Of a stretch of DNA of 64,000 nucleotides, positions 37,966 to 47,382 are shown piece after piece. The first letter of the stretch is position 1, and every line of letters begins with the position of its first letter. Where the stretch lies: the NCBI RefSeq assembly GCF_001467745.1, contig NZ_LNYG01000001.1, positions 179,378 to 243,377 on the forward strand, given 5' to 3'. The stretch comes from Legionella jamestowniensis (GTDB lineage Bacteria > Pseudomonadota > Gammaproteobacteria > Legionellales > Legionellaceae). The notes beneath the pieces were generated by a model. That model worked only from the letters and a program-made list of their open reading frames with translations, did no database searches and was not told the origin of the DNA. The translations under genes were made by a program, and so were the position numbers.

Positions 37966-38232
37966 ATGAATAAAAACTGGCCAACAAGAGATCAGGACAT
38001 GTATACGGCGCAACGCATCATGGAAGAATATGCAAAAGAACAAAATACAGACTCTTTGGGATTGTTTGAACTTGTTGTTAATGAAGAAGAAAAACGTATG
38101 GATTTTCGTTTGTCTTCCTGGGTTTTACTCTTGGCGGAACACTTCAAGTCCCTTTATGGTGCAAGTCAAGGTGATTTTGTAACCAGACAAGTAATCAGCC
38201 GCTGTATCACTAAGGATGAAACGTTACATTGA
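37966..38232 (+). CDS. Small conserved-type hypothetical protein
   Basis: 88 residues with GGGGGG upstream of the ATG. The sequence is soluble and helical (RDQDMYTAQRIMEEYAKEQ, FRLSSWVLLLAEHFKSLYG). I do not recognise a family. It stands alone between the PerM-like gene and a convergent binding-protein gene. A G-rich ribosome site and good codon structure support translation. Confidence 0.6.
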   Translation: MNKNWPTRDQDMYTAQRIMEEYAKEQNTDSLGLFELVVNEEEKRMDFRLSSWVLLLAEHFKSLYGASQGDFVTRQVISRCITKDETLH

Positions 38233-38245
38233 TCTTGCATAGGCT

Positions 38246-38268
38246 TGATGGCGCAGCAAGCGTCATCA
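38246..38268. terminator. Probable bidirectional hairpin terminator
   Basis: TGATGGCGC (38246-38254) and GCGTCATCA (38260-38268) form a 9-bp stem with one G-U pair and the loop AGCAA. It lies between two convergent genes. There is no strong T-run. Confidence 0.45.
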
Positions 38269-38312
38269 GTTAATCCTTCAATAAATACATTGTAGTGAAG
38301 AACATGATGTAC

Positions 38313-39080
38313 CTAAAAATGGGCAATGTATTTCTCAAACTCGCGTTTAAACGCTTTGCTATTTTGGAATTTTATCAAAGCTTGATTAATCTGGTTTAAT
38401 AACTCTGCATTATTGCGACTGACAGCAATGCCAAGGCCAAAACCATAATTAAAAGGTTCCCCTAATGCCTTTAATAACCCGGAGGATTGCGCTTGCCAAT
38501 ACATGGCAGAAGGATTATCCAGCAACGCCAAATCTATTTTTCCAGCTTGCAGGGCGTCAATGAGGTTTGGAGCTTCACCAAAAGTAACAATTTTCGCATC
38601 TCTTATCCCTAAGGAGTTTATTACAGCTGGAAAAATAGTCCCCTCTTCGATGCCAATCCTTCTATTGTGTAAAAGTTGCAAGGTAAAAGGGGTATTCGCT
38701 AATTCTTTTCGACTTAAAAAGCGAGCATGGCTTAACAGATAGGGTAATGAAAAAAGAATACGATTGGAGCGTTCGGGAGTAATGGTGAGGGCGCTCACTG
38801 CAACATCAACTCGCCCTGTTTCAAGAGATGTAAAAATTGTATCGAATTGCATAGGAACAAAAACACAGGTGCGCTGAATTTCCTGACAAATATATTTCAT
38901 CATGGAAATATCAAACCCAAAAAGTTGTGAGTTTGCTCCTTCCATAATGAAAGGTGGGGTAAACGTATCTACAGCGATTCTAAGTGGTAAAGGCGCAGGT
39001 TGAGGAGCACCTTGAGTTGCATGTAGGGAGGTTATGAAAAAAAAGAAGAGAATGAAAATATTAGTAATGAAGCGTTTCAT
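38313..39080 (-). CDS. Periplasmic amino-acid-type solute-binding protein
   Basis: 255 residues with a signal peptide (MKRFITNIFILFFFFITSLHA). The mature part is a bacterial extracellular solute-binding family 3 protein: FGFDISMMKYICQEI, DVAVSALTITPERSNRILFS, and a C-terminal INQALIKFQNSKAFKREFEKY. Such proteins deliver polar amino acids to ABC importers; no transporter genes are adjacent, so the partner is elsewhere or the protein acts as a lone sensor. The substrate is unknown. Confidence 0.88.
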   Translation of the reverse strand: MKRFITNIFILFFFFITSLHATQGAPQPAPLPLRIAVDTFTPPFIMEGANSQLFGFDISMMKYICQEIQRTCVFVPMQFDTIFTSLETGRVDVAVSALTITPERSNRILFSLPYLLSHARFLSRKELANTPFTLQLLHNRRIGIEEGTIFPAVINSLGIRDAKIVTFGEAPNLIDALQAGKIDLALLDNPSAMYWQAQSSGLLKALGEPFNYGFGLGIAVSRNNAELLNQINQALIKFQNSKAFKREFEKYIAHF

Positions 39081-39236
39081 AAATTTAATCGTTTAGAGTT
39101 GTAATAATTAAGGATATAACTTGCTAACCCTTTTTACAAAGGTAAGTCTCAAGATAAATGCATCGACCCCTATTATTCATTGAGTTTTCTTTTACTCTCC
39201 GCTAGGCTTAAGTATTGTTATTAGCAAAGCTTACAG

Positions 39237-41969
39237 ATGGAAGTCCCTTCCCTTTTACAATCAAAAACTGCTTTTTATCAAAAAAATTTTACTGCATTTC
39301 AAACTGATGAAGCCGTGGAAAAACTGTTGCTTATTAGTGACTATGCTTCTCGGCATGTCAATCTCTTGCAAGAATTAATACTGGAAGGTTATCAGCTGCC
39401 TTTGGTATTAAAAGATTACGCTTATTTACTAGCACAAATAAAAGAAGAGCCTTTCGATTTATTCGCACGGGCATTACGATTATTCAGGCATAAACAGTTA
39501 CTGCGTTTATTACTTAGAGAGTTAAAAGGGTTTGCTACTACAGAGGAAAGTATGAGCCAGTGGTCGGATTGCGCCGATGCAATTATCTTAAGGGCGATGC
39601 ATTTCTGTGAAAAGGAAGTGGCCAAACGCTATGGAAATCCGTGTAACGCGCAGGCAAAACCTACCAAATTATATATTCTTGCGATGGGAAAATTGGGGGG
39701 GCGTGAACTTAATTATTCTTCGGACATTGATTTGATTTGTGCTTTTTCTGAAGCGGGCTATACCCAGGGAGAGACTTCCATAACCAATCAGCAATATTAC
39801 ACTAAGGTGGTGCAATTGTTTATTCAATTGCTGCAAACTGTCACCACTGAAGGGTTTATTTTTCGAGTCGATTTACGTTTGCGCCCTAATGGTGATAGTG
39901 GTGCTCTTGTCTCCAGTTTAGCGGCGATGGAGACCTACTATCAGGAACAGGGACGAGACTGGGAGCGCTATGCTATGGTTAAAGCGCGCTTGATAGGGGA
40001 AGATACCATAAATCCCTATCACTGGTTTCACCGTTTAATTACCCCTTTTACATATAGACGCTACGTTGATTTTAGTGTCATTGAATCGTTGCGTAGTATG
40101 AAGGCGATGATAGAGCGGGAAGTTCAGCTAAATCCTATGCTTGATGATATTAAGCGCGGATTAGGGGGTATTCGTGAAGTTGAATTTATTATTCAAAATA
40201 TGCAGCTCATTCGCGGGGGGCGTTTACCTCAATTACAACAGCAAAATACAATCGCCGCACTAAGGGCTTTACAGCAGGAAAATTTGTTATCGCATGCGGC
40301 TGCTTTGAAACAAGCTTACCTTTTTTTGCGGAAATTAGAAAACGCCCTTCAAAGCCATAATGATCAGCAAACGCATTCCCTACCTCAACATGAAATTATG
40401 CAAGCTCAGATTGCTTTGGCTATGGGATATGAAAATTGGCATACCCTAGTAAAAAAGCTTCACCAATATCAACGGATTATTAGTAATATTTTTCGTGCCA
40501 TATTAGCAAAACCAGACCCATATGAAGACGAGAAGCGGCTGTTAGCCAATCAATTAATGAGTATATGGCAGGGACATGTCGAAACAACAATGGCTATTAA
40601 TTTGTTGGCAAGTTTGGGCTTTCAAGACGCTGGGCGCTGTTATCAAATGCTCAATACATTTCGCCATGCACCTCGTTGTAGAAGACTAACCCAAACAGCA
40701 AGGCTAAGACTCGACCGATTAATGGTATTATTATTGTCTGAACTGGTGAATGTGACAGATACTGATACAGTTCTCGCGCAAATATTGCATTTACTGGATA
40801 ACATTGTTGGGCGCAGTTCTTATCTCGCATTAATTACAGAGAATCCGCAAGTTTTAAAGGAGTTATTATACTGGTTTTCGCATAGTTCATTTATAACTAC
40901 CCTAATTGTTAACCAACCTTTTTTACTCGAAGTATTATTATATCCGCCACACCTGCGCTTGTATTCTAGAAAAGAACTGACGCAATCCTTGGAAAATCAA
41001 TTGGTAAATTGTCCTGAAATTGAACAAAAAGAGGATGCCTTACGACAATTTAAACTCGTCCATTGGCTCTCAGCCGCTCGTGCAGAGCGCTATGGTCGCT
41101 ATCACGCAATACGTATTAGCAATTTTCTCGCGGACGTCGCCCAGGTGATTGTGCAACAGGTTTTTCTATTGGCTTATGAGCAATTAAGTCAGCGCTATCC
41201 ACGCATGCAAAAAATTAGATCACATTTTGCAATTATTGCCTATGGTAAATTGGGAAGCCGTGAAATGAATTATAACTCTGATCTCGATTTAGTATTTATA
41301 CATGCAGCTGCTCCTGAGGAGGAGGCCCTTGTAACACGGTTGACGCAAAAAATTCTGCATATGCTTACTACTCGTTCACAGGCAGGTATTTTATATACCG
41401 TTGACACTCGTTTACGACCTTCTGGGGAAGCTGGATTACTAGTAAGTCATATGGATGCCTTTATCGAATATCAATTGCACCATGCCTGGATTTGGGAACA
41501 CCAGGCTTTAATCAGGGCAAGAGCTATTGTAAGTGATAAACGTTTATCGCAGGTATTTAGTCAATTACGAAAATCTATTTTCAAACGTTCGCGAAACTCC
41601 CGACGAATCCGCAGCGAAATTCTTAGCATGCGTGAAAAAATTTTCAAACATGCAAAAAATGAGGAGAAGAAAATTAAGCATGAACCCGGCGGACTTATAG
41701 ATATAGAATTTCTGGTACAATTTCTGGTATTAACCCATCCTGAGCAAAATTTTTATCGCTATACAAACACGCTTAGTTTGTTAAGAAAACTATTCGCAGA
41801 ACAACTTTTAACACGACAGCAATTTGAAAAACTGATTAAAGCCTACAAATGTTACCATCAATTGCTACATCAGAATTTACTTAATCCTGTGCTTAAAGAG
41901 ACATATCGCCAACAAAAAGATGTGTTGGAGGTTTGTCAGGAAAACTATGGTGACTTGAGTGATGGTTAA
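39237..41969 (+). CDS. glnE: Bifunctional glutamine-synthetase adenylyltransferase/deadenylase
   Basis: 910 residues, close to the usual 940. Two nucleotidyltransferase domains carry the signatures AMGKLGGRELNYSSDIDL (N-terminal, deadenylylating) and AYGKLGSREMNYNSDLDLVF (C-terminal, adenylylating). Each is followed by a helical domain (RDWERYAMVKAR and HAWIWEHQALIRARA). It sets glutamine synthetase activity in response to nitrogen state. The ribosome site before ATG 39237 is weak, but both ends align with the family. Monocistronic. Confidence 0.96.
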   Translation: MEVPSLLQSKTAFYQKNFTAFQTDEAVEKLLLISDYASRHVNLLQELILEGYQLPLVLKDYAYLLAQIKEEPFDLFARALRLFRHKQLLRLLLRELKGFATTEESMSQWSDCADAIILRAMHFCEKEVAKRYGNPCNAQAKPTKLYILAMGKLGGRELNYSSDIDLICAFSEAGYTQGETSITNQQYYTKVVQLFIQLLQTVTTEGFIFRVDLRLRPNGDSGALVSSLAAMETYYQEQGRDWERYAMVKARLIGEDTINPYHWFHRLITPFTYRRYVDFSVIESLRSMKAMIEREVQLNPMLDDIKRGLGGIREVEFIIQNMQLIRGGRLPQLQQQNTIAALRALQQENLLSHAAALKQAYLFLRKLENALQSHNDQQTHSLPQHEIMQAQIALAMGYENWHTLVKKLHQYQRIISNIFRAILAKPDPYEDEKRLLANQLMSIWQGHVETTMAINLLASLGFQDAGRCYQMLNTFRHAPRCRRLTQTARLRLDRLMVLLLSELVNVTDTDTVLAQILHLLDNIVGRSSYLALITENPQVLKELLYWFSHSSFITTLIVNQPFLLEVLLYPPHLRLYSRKELTQSLENQLVNCPEIEQKEDALRQFKLVHWLSAARAERYGRYHAIRISNFLADVAQVIVQQVFLLAYEQLSQRYPRMQKIRSHFAIIAYGKLGSREMNYNSDLDLVFIHAAAPEEEALVTRLTQKILHMLTTRSQAGILYTVDTRLRPSGEAGLLVSHMDAFIEYQLHHAWIWEHQALIRARAIVSDKRLSQVFSQLRKSIFKRSRNSRRIRSEILSMREKIFKHAKNEEKKIKHEPGGLIDIEFLVQFLVLTHPEQNFYRYTNTLSLLRKLFAEQLLTRQQFEKLIKAYKCYHQLLHQNLLNPVLKETYRQQKDVLEVCQENYGDLSDG

Positions 41970-41981
41970 AGACATACCTAG

Positions 41982-44078
41982 TTAGTTTTGATTTTGTTTT
42001 TGTAGCCAATCAATAATAGCCTGCCTGGTTGCGTCTAAAATTTGTATTAATTGATAATAGAGCTTTTCTAGGAGTGGGGTCGAAGCAGTTTTTTTGTAGC
42101 CCTCTAAATACTGGCAAGCGTATCGCAACCGTATGGTGCCGCAATAAAGTGCACTGCTTTTCATTTTTAGCGCGAGTTTTTCAACGGTGGGCCAATCCTT
42201 GATGGCAAATGCTTCTTGAATTTTGGCTTTATCATCAGGAACGTCTTCCTTCACCATTAGGGTCAATAGCTCTTTTAATAAATCAACACTTCCAAGATTA
42301 TCCAAACCTTGTTCGATATCTAGCAAAGGGTACTTTGTCAGGTTAAAAAGTTTTTCTTCGTCCAAAGGGGTTTCTTCATCAAACAAATTAGCACTTGATT
42401 CAAGTTTGTTCATTGGTATAAGCGCTGAGACAATGCCTTGCATGGTGGGTAAATTAATCGGTTTTGCAAAAACTTTATTCATTCCAGCCTCGAGACATTC
42501 ATCTACAGAACTTCCCAGAGAATGTGCTGTTAAACCAACAATGGGAATTGGCTTTTTATTTAAAGCTTGTTCCCAGTGACGAATATAGATGGTTAACTCA
42601 ATACCCGACATGCCGGGTAAACCGATATCTGTAATAATTAGGTCATAATCATTTTTTTTAACCAGTTCAAAGGCGTCTTCAGCATCCATCGTGGATGTGA
42701 ATTGACAGCCGACTTGTTTGCAAACTGACTCAAGTAAACGCAAAGCGATGGTATTATCTTCAATCAAAAGTAAATGTGGCAATTCAATCGCAGCCTCTTT
42801 CAGCCTTTTAGTATGGCTAAAGCGTTTGGGGTTAGGAATAGGGGCTTTCTCGGGGATATTTTCTTCTTCTAACTCATTCAAATTGAAAAAAGTTTTCGCA
42901 GAGTCTTCCCTACTCGATTTCACTGATAATTTAAAGGCGAAAATACTTCCTTTACCGACCATACTTTTTAACCTTATTTCACCGCCCAATAAAGCGACGT
43001 ATTTTTTAACGATATGTAAACCCAATCCATATCCCTTATAAACACCTTTGTAGGAAGGAGCTATACGGAAAAAACGATCAAAAACCCGCTCCTGCTGATT
43101 ATCGGCAATTCCAATCCCTGTGTCTTCAACACAAAACTCAAGCTCCACGGTTTCCTCGGATGAAGAAAGGAATCTAACTGCTAAAATTATATGTCCCTTT
43201 TCAGTAAATTTTATCGCATTTCCTAGTAAATTTAATAGGATTTGATGAAACTTGATGCGATCGCTGAATATAAAGTCAGGAACTGATTCTTCTATCTCAA
43301 CAGTAAATTCAAGATTTTTAACTTTAATTGCTGGCAATTCAAGTTTGCAAATTGTTAAAAGTTCTTCTCTTAAAGAAAACCATTCCCGATTAATCTCTAA
43401 TTCTTTCAGATTTTCAAGGGAAATCAATTCCAAAACATTGTTTAATAAATCAAGTAATTGTTCTCCGCTTTGATTTATCCATCGGGCATACTCTTTTTCT
43501 GTATCAGTTTGGGCTTCGCCTTCTAATAACTTGGAAAGACCAACAATACCGCTTAACGGGGTGCGTATATCGTGACTCATATTGGCAATAAATTCTGATT
43601 TTGCCTTATTTGCAATTTCAGCAGCTTCCTTGGCTTTTTTTAAATCTTCAGTTTGTTTAAGCTCATCGGTAACATCGGTAGCAACGCCTGTAACACCGTA
43701 GCATAGGCCTCGATGATCAATAAGTGGGAAGCCTTTATCAATTATCCAGCGTATCTCTCCATTAGGCCTTATAATACGGTATTGTTCTGAATAGCGCGCT
43801 TTTTCTCCAAGGCGCTTTATCTGCTCAGCCATATGATGAATTGGGTGATGATTTTCAACATCCTCGGGGTGTAAAAAAGTTATCCAAATTTCGGGGTTAG
43901 CATAGAGTTGTTCGCGTGAGCGTCCCCAGATGCGTTCATAAGAAGGGCTGATGTACTGAATTTTTGAGAAATCAGGACTGCTGATCCAGTAGACCTGATC
44001 ACTATGCTCCGATAGTTTGGCTAAAAAATCACCTACTTCGTCAAGTGTAAATCGAAATCTGGTTTTTTTTTCTTGCAT
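41982..44078 (-). CDS. Hybrid sensor histidine kinase (PAS-HisKA-HATPase-REC-HPt-like)
   Basis: 698 residues from the ATG at 44078; an in-frame TTG at 44084 is less likely. A PAS/PAC domain spans about 20-140. HisKA has NMSHDIRTP with phospho-His169. The HATPase has NAIKFTEKG, DTGIGI and GYGLGL (281-390). The REC domain (433-550) has phospho-Asp484 in ITDIGLPG. At 590-690 there is an HPt-like bundle, but the position expected for the phospho-His is Leu637 (LALKMKSSAL in place of the AHxLKG type), so relay to a separate HPt or direct output is likely. No membrane segment is seen, so it is a cytoplasmic sensor. No response regulator gene is adjacent. Confidence 0.92.
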   Translation of the reverse strand: MQEKKTRFRFTLDEVGDFLAKLSEHSDQVYWISSPDFSKIQYISPSYERIWGRSREQLYANPEIWITFLHPEDVENHHPIHHMAEQIKRLGEKARYSEQYRIIRPNGEIRWIIDKGFPLIDHRGLCYGVTGVATDVTDELKQTEDLKKAKEAAEIANKAKSEFIANMSHDIRTPLSGIVGLSKLLEGEAQTDTEKEYARWINQSGEQLLDLLNNVLELISLENLKELEINREWFSLREELLTICKLELPAIKVKNLEFTVEIEESVPDFIFSDRIKFHQILLNLLGNAIKFTEKGHIILAVRFLSSSEETVELEFCVEDTGIGIADNQQERVFDRFFRIAPSYKGVYKGYGLGLHIVKKYVALLGGEIRLKSMVGKGSIFAFKLSVKSSREDSAKTFFNLNELEEENIPEKAPIPNPKRFSHTKRLKEAAIELPHLLLIEDNTIALRLLESVCKQVGCQFTSTMDAEDAFELVKKNDYDLIITDIGLPGMSGIELTIYIRHWEQALNKKPIPIVGLTAHSLGSSVDECLEAGMNKVFAKPINLPTMQGIVSALIPMNKLESSANLFDEETPLDEEKLFNLTKYPLLDIEQGLDNLGSVDLLKELLTLMVKEDVPDDKAKIQEAFAIKDWPTVEKLALKMKSSALYCGTIRLRYACQYLEGYKKTASTPLLEKLYYQLIQILDATRQAIIDWLQKQNQN

Positions 44079-44159
44079 TGTCAAGTTTTCTATATCGAAG
44101 GTATAATTAAAATATTAGCAAACAACAAAATATTTGTTCAGTATACAAGGAAATAAACC

Positions 44160-45956
44160 ATGTTTACTCCAGAGGGTCAACTTGCTGATAAAATTGACAA
44201 AATTATGTTACTTGCCCTATGGGTAAAGGCTTTACGCAAAGAAAGAGCTCAAATCAAGGATTCTTTGCAAAAGCTTCAAACTATAATTACCGTAGGCATG
44301 GGGCAGCCAACTTATCCTATAAGTGTTCATACTATAGACTTTTTTTTAGCTTATTGGAAACATTTGGAAGAATTGGTTAAAGGGGCCCTGAATAACCTTG
44401 ATGAAATGAAGGAAGCGGCTGCCATTGATTATGGTCATCCACAAGGTGATGAAGAGGCAAGAGTGCTTATGGCTGATGCCATGACAGCCTGGTATAAAAA
44501 AAACATTAAGCCTGAGCATATTTTATTTACGACTGGGGGTGCAGGCGGTTTACGCGTTGTTTTTGAAGCATTGCATGAGCGTTATAAAGATATCCCCTTA
44601 CATCGAGTAATTACACCATTTCCGCATTACGGACTATACGGAGACTATCAAAAGCACCGTTTACATCCGATTGATGTGATGAAAGAACCTGGGTTTCGAC
44701 TTACTGCCGAAGCACTTGAAAAAAGTATTATTGAGGCTTACGAGTTAGCTAAGATCGATGGGGGCACCCCAAAAGCGGTGCTTATTTGTAATCCTAGTAA
44801 TCCCTTAGGCACAGTCATAAGTGAAGCAGAATTCCAAAAAATTGCTGACGTTTTAAGAAAATATCCAGATTTACATCTCATTTTTGATGAAGCTTACACT
44901 GAAATGACATATGTTGATGTACCGTCGTTTTTACAAATTGCACCTGATTTGCAAAGGAGAACGGTAATAATGCGCTCAGCCACGAAAGGTTTGTCCATGG
45001 CTGGTGAACGTATGGCAATGCTTTTAGCGTTCGATCCAAAGTTAATGAATGAACTGCTGGCTATTAATATTAACATTAGTGGCCATGCACCACGCTCTTT
45101 ACAAATGGCTTATGCTCATACAATGAGCAACATCACCGAAAATGAAAAAAAGGATCTTAAAAATTTTTATAAAGAGAAAGTGGACTATGTCACTAATCGC
45201 TTGAAAAAAATGGGAGCAGAGATATCGGATCCTGATTATAACGTAGAAGGAACTTTTTATGTGCTGGCAGATTTTAGTGATATGTTTGGTTTGGAGATAC
45301 CAGAAGAGGCTATAAGGGCTTTGGGGAAAAGAGGGCAGATTACAACCGATGAAGAGTTAACTTATTATCTTCTATTTCAAGATTCGATAATGATTGCACC
45401 TCTGTCTTATTATGGGGTCTCAGAAAAAGCAGGTTTAATGCGAATAACCTGTAGCAAAAATTTAAAAGAATTGGAAGAGTTAATGGATAGACTCGAATCT
45501 CGTTTGCTTGAAGCAAGACAGGTTAGGAAGACAGAGTTATTAACGAGCATTGACCAGCAACTACAAAGAATTAATGATCCAGCCATTTACGCAGAAATTA
45601 ATAGCAAGCTTAATCAGGTTATCAACAAAACCGGCGATTGTTTAAACTATAAATCACAGCTGCAAGAATTAAACAGTATTCATAATCTCGTGAAGACATT
45701 GTTATCCGAATCTTCTGAATCAAACATTTTTCCTGAAGAAAGAGAGAAGGAGAGACTATTATCACCTCGTTTCTTTAGCAATGGAGAAGTATCTTGCATA
45801 AAGAAACAAGTGGAAAAAGAATGGGAAGAGTTTTTAGATAAAACGTTTGGTAAAGAGGGTACGGTAAGAAAAATGATGGCAGGACTTTCAGAGGATGAAC
45901 GTTTGGAAATTGTGCCCTGGCGTGAATATTTGGCAAGTAGGCCTGCTTTAGCTTGA
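44160..45956 (+). CDS. PLP-dependent class I/II aminotransferase with C-terminal extension
   Basis: 598 residues with AAGGA before the ATG. A fold-type I aminotransferase core occupies about 40-445, with NPSNPLG (Asn211), IFDEAY (Asp243) and SATKGLS with the PLP Lys276. RITCS near 437 holds the substrate-binding Arg. Residues 450-598 are an extra helical, charged region that is not part of typical 400-residue aminotransferases. Residues 1-40 are also extra. The amino-acid substrate is unknown. The gene stands alone, divergent from the histidine kinase gene. The extension suggests a specialised partner or regulator. Confidence 0.85.
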   Translation: MFTPEGQLADKIDKIMLLALWVKALRKERAQIKDSLQKLQTIITVGMGQPTYPISVHTIDFFLAYWKHLEELVKGALNNLDEMKEAAAIDYGHPQGDEEARVLMADAMTAWYKKNIKPEHILFTTGGAGGLRVVFEALHERYKDIPLHRVITPFPHYGLYGDYQKHRLHPIDVMKEPGFRLTAEALEKSIIEAYELAKIDGGTPKAVLICNPSNPLGTVISEAEFQKIADVLRKYPDLHLIFDEAYTEMTYVDVPSFLQIAPDLQRRTVIMRSATKGLSMAGERMAMLLAFDPKLMNELLAININISGHAPRSLQMAYAHTMSNITENEKKDLKNFYKEKVDYVTNRLKKMGAEISDPDYNVEGTFYVLADFSDMFGLEIPEEAIRALGKRGQITTDEELTYYLLFQDSIMIAPLSYYGVSEKAGLMRITCSKNLKELEELMDRLESRLLEARQVRKTELLTSIDQQLQRINDPAIYAEINSKLNQVINKTGDCLNYKSQLQELNSIHNLVKTLLSESSESNIFPEEREKERLLSPRFFSNGEVSCIKKQVEKEWEEFLDKTFGKEGTVRKMMAGLSEDERLEIVPWREYLASRPALA

Positions 45957-45962
45957 TGTCTA

Positions 45963-45983
45963 GCCAGAGTTTATTGCTCTGGC
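45963..45983. terminator. Hairpin between convergent aminotransferase and rimO genes
   Basis: GCCAGAG and CTCTGGC form a 7-bp stem around a 7-nt loop just after the aminotransferase stop. It probably serves both convergent transcripts. Confidence 0.55.
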
Positions 45984-45995
45984 ATTTGCAAGACG

Positions 45996-47324
45996 TTAGT
46001 TTACTTTATTGAGTATCTCACCATACAAATCATAATCATCACTGGATGTAATGGAAACTTCCACCTTATCACCTGTATGGATACCTTCAACAGGGGCGAG
46101 ATAGACTAAACCATCAATTTCAGGAGCATCACTTTTGCTGCGGGCAATTATTTGTTCTTCGCCAATATGGTCGACCAATACCGTTTGTACGGAACCAATT
46201 TTTTGTTGCAATTTTTTGCGGCTAATCGCAGCTTGAACTTGCATAAATCGATGATAGCGCTCTTCTTTAATGTGTTCAGGAACAGGATTTGCCAACTCAT
46301 TTGCTTTCGCCCCTTCCACCGGTGAATACTGAAAACAACCTACCCTGTCTAACTCGGCATTTTGTAAAAAGTTCAATAATTCTTCAAACTCAGCCTCGGT
46401 TTCACCAGGAAATCCGACAATAAAGGTCGAACGCAACGTCAGCTCAGGACAGATAGCACGCCATTGGGTAATTCTTTCCAGGGTATTTTCGCTACTTGCA
46501 GGCCGTTTCATTGCTTTTAACACGCGTGAGCTAGCATGCTGAAGAGGAATATCAAGGTAAGGTAAAATCAAGCCATCGCGCATTAAAGGGATAATTTCAT
46601 CCACATGAGGGTAGGGATAAACATAATGTAAGCGCACCCAGATGCCCAATTCGCCTAATTGTTCACATAAATCATAAAATTTAGTGTTGATGGTTTTTCC
46701 TTGCCAATCGACTGTTTGGTAACGCGTATCAACGCCATAAGCACTTGTATCCTGGGAAATGACCAATAATTCTTGAACACCTGCTTCTTTTAAGCGTTTT
46801 GCCTCCGAGAGTACTTGAATTATAGGGTAGCTTTGCAATTTACCTCGCATGGTAGGAATGATGCAAAAAGTACATTTTTGGTTACAGCCTTCAGATATTT
46901 TTAGATAAGCATAGTGTCGTGGTGTTAACTTAATGCCTTGAGGAGGAATTAATTGAGTAAAAGGATCTGCAGGGGGGGGAAGATGATGGTGCACGGCTTG
47001 AACTACTTCTTCATAAGCATGGGCTCCACTGATATGAAGCACATCAGGACAAGCTTCCCGAATGACGTCAGCTTTAGCACCAAGGCATCCTGTGACAATG
47101 ACTCGACCATTTTCAGCCATGGCTTCTTTAATCGTATCCAAGGATTCAGTGACCGCTGCATCAATAAAGCCACAGGTGTTTACTACAACCACGCCTGCAT
47201 CCTGATAACTGGAAACCAGTTCATACCCTTGAGCCCGAAGCTGTGTAATGATTCGCTCTGAGTCCACTAACGCTTTTGGACAACCTAAACTGACAAAGCC
47301 TACCTTATGATTCATAATTTTCAT
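45996..47324 (-). CDS. rimO: Ribosomal protein S12 methylthiotransferase
   Basis: 442 residues. It has three parts: an N-terminal [4Fe-4S] domain with Cys in [18 protein letters not shown] and VTGCLG, a radical-SAM core with CNQKCTFC (CxxxCxxC), and a C-terminal TRAM domain. It methylthiolates the conserved Asp of ribosomal protein S12. ATG at 47324 is used; a second ATG at 47315 is possible. It lies downstream of dsbD in the same direction, with 58 bp between them. Confidence 0.96.
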   Translation of the reverse strand: MKIMNHKVGFVSLGCPKALVDSERIITQLRAQGYELVSSYQDAGVVVVNTCGFIDAAVTESLDTIKEAMAENGRVIVTGCLGAKADVIREACPDVLHISGAHAYEEVVQAVHHHLPPPADPFTQLIPPQGIKLTPRHYAYLKISEGCNQKCTFCIIPTMRGKLQSYPIIQVLSEAKRLKEAGVQELLVISQDTSAYGVDTRYQTVDWQGKTINTKFYDLCEQLGELGIWVRLHYVYPYPHVDEIIPLMRDGLILPYLDIPLQHASSRVLKAMKRPASSENTLERITQWRAICPELTLRSTFIVGFPGETEAEFEELLNFLQNAELDRVGCFQYSPVEGAKANELANPVPEHIKEERYHRFMQVQAAISRKKLQQKIGSVQTVLVDHIGEEQIIARSKSDAPEIDGLVYLAPVEGIHTGDKVEVSITSSDDYDLYGEILNKVN

Positions 47325-47382
47325 CTGTAAAAAAAATGGGCGAATTATAGCGTCTCTAGAGTAATTTTGTCTAATTGATTAA

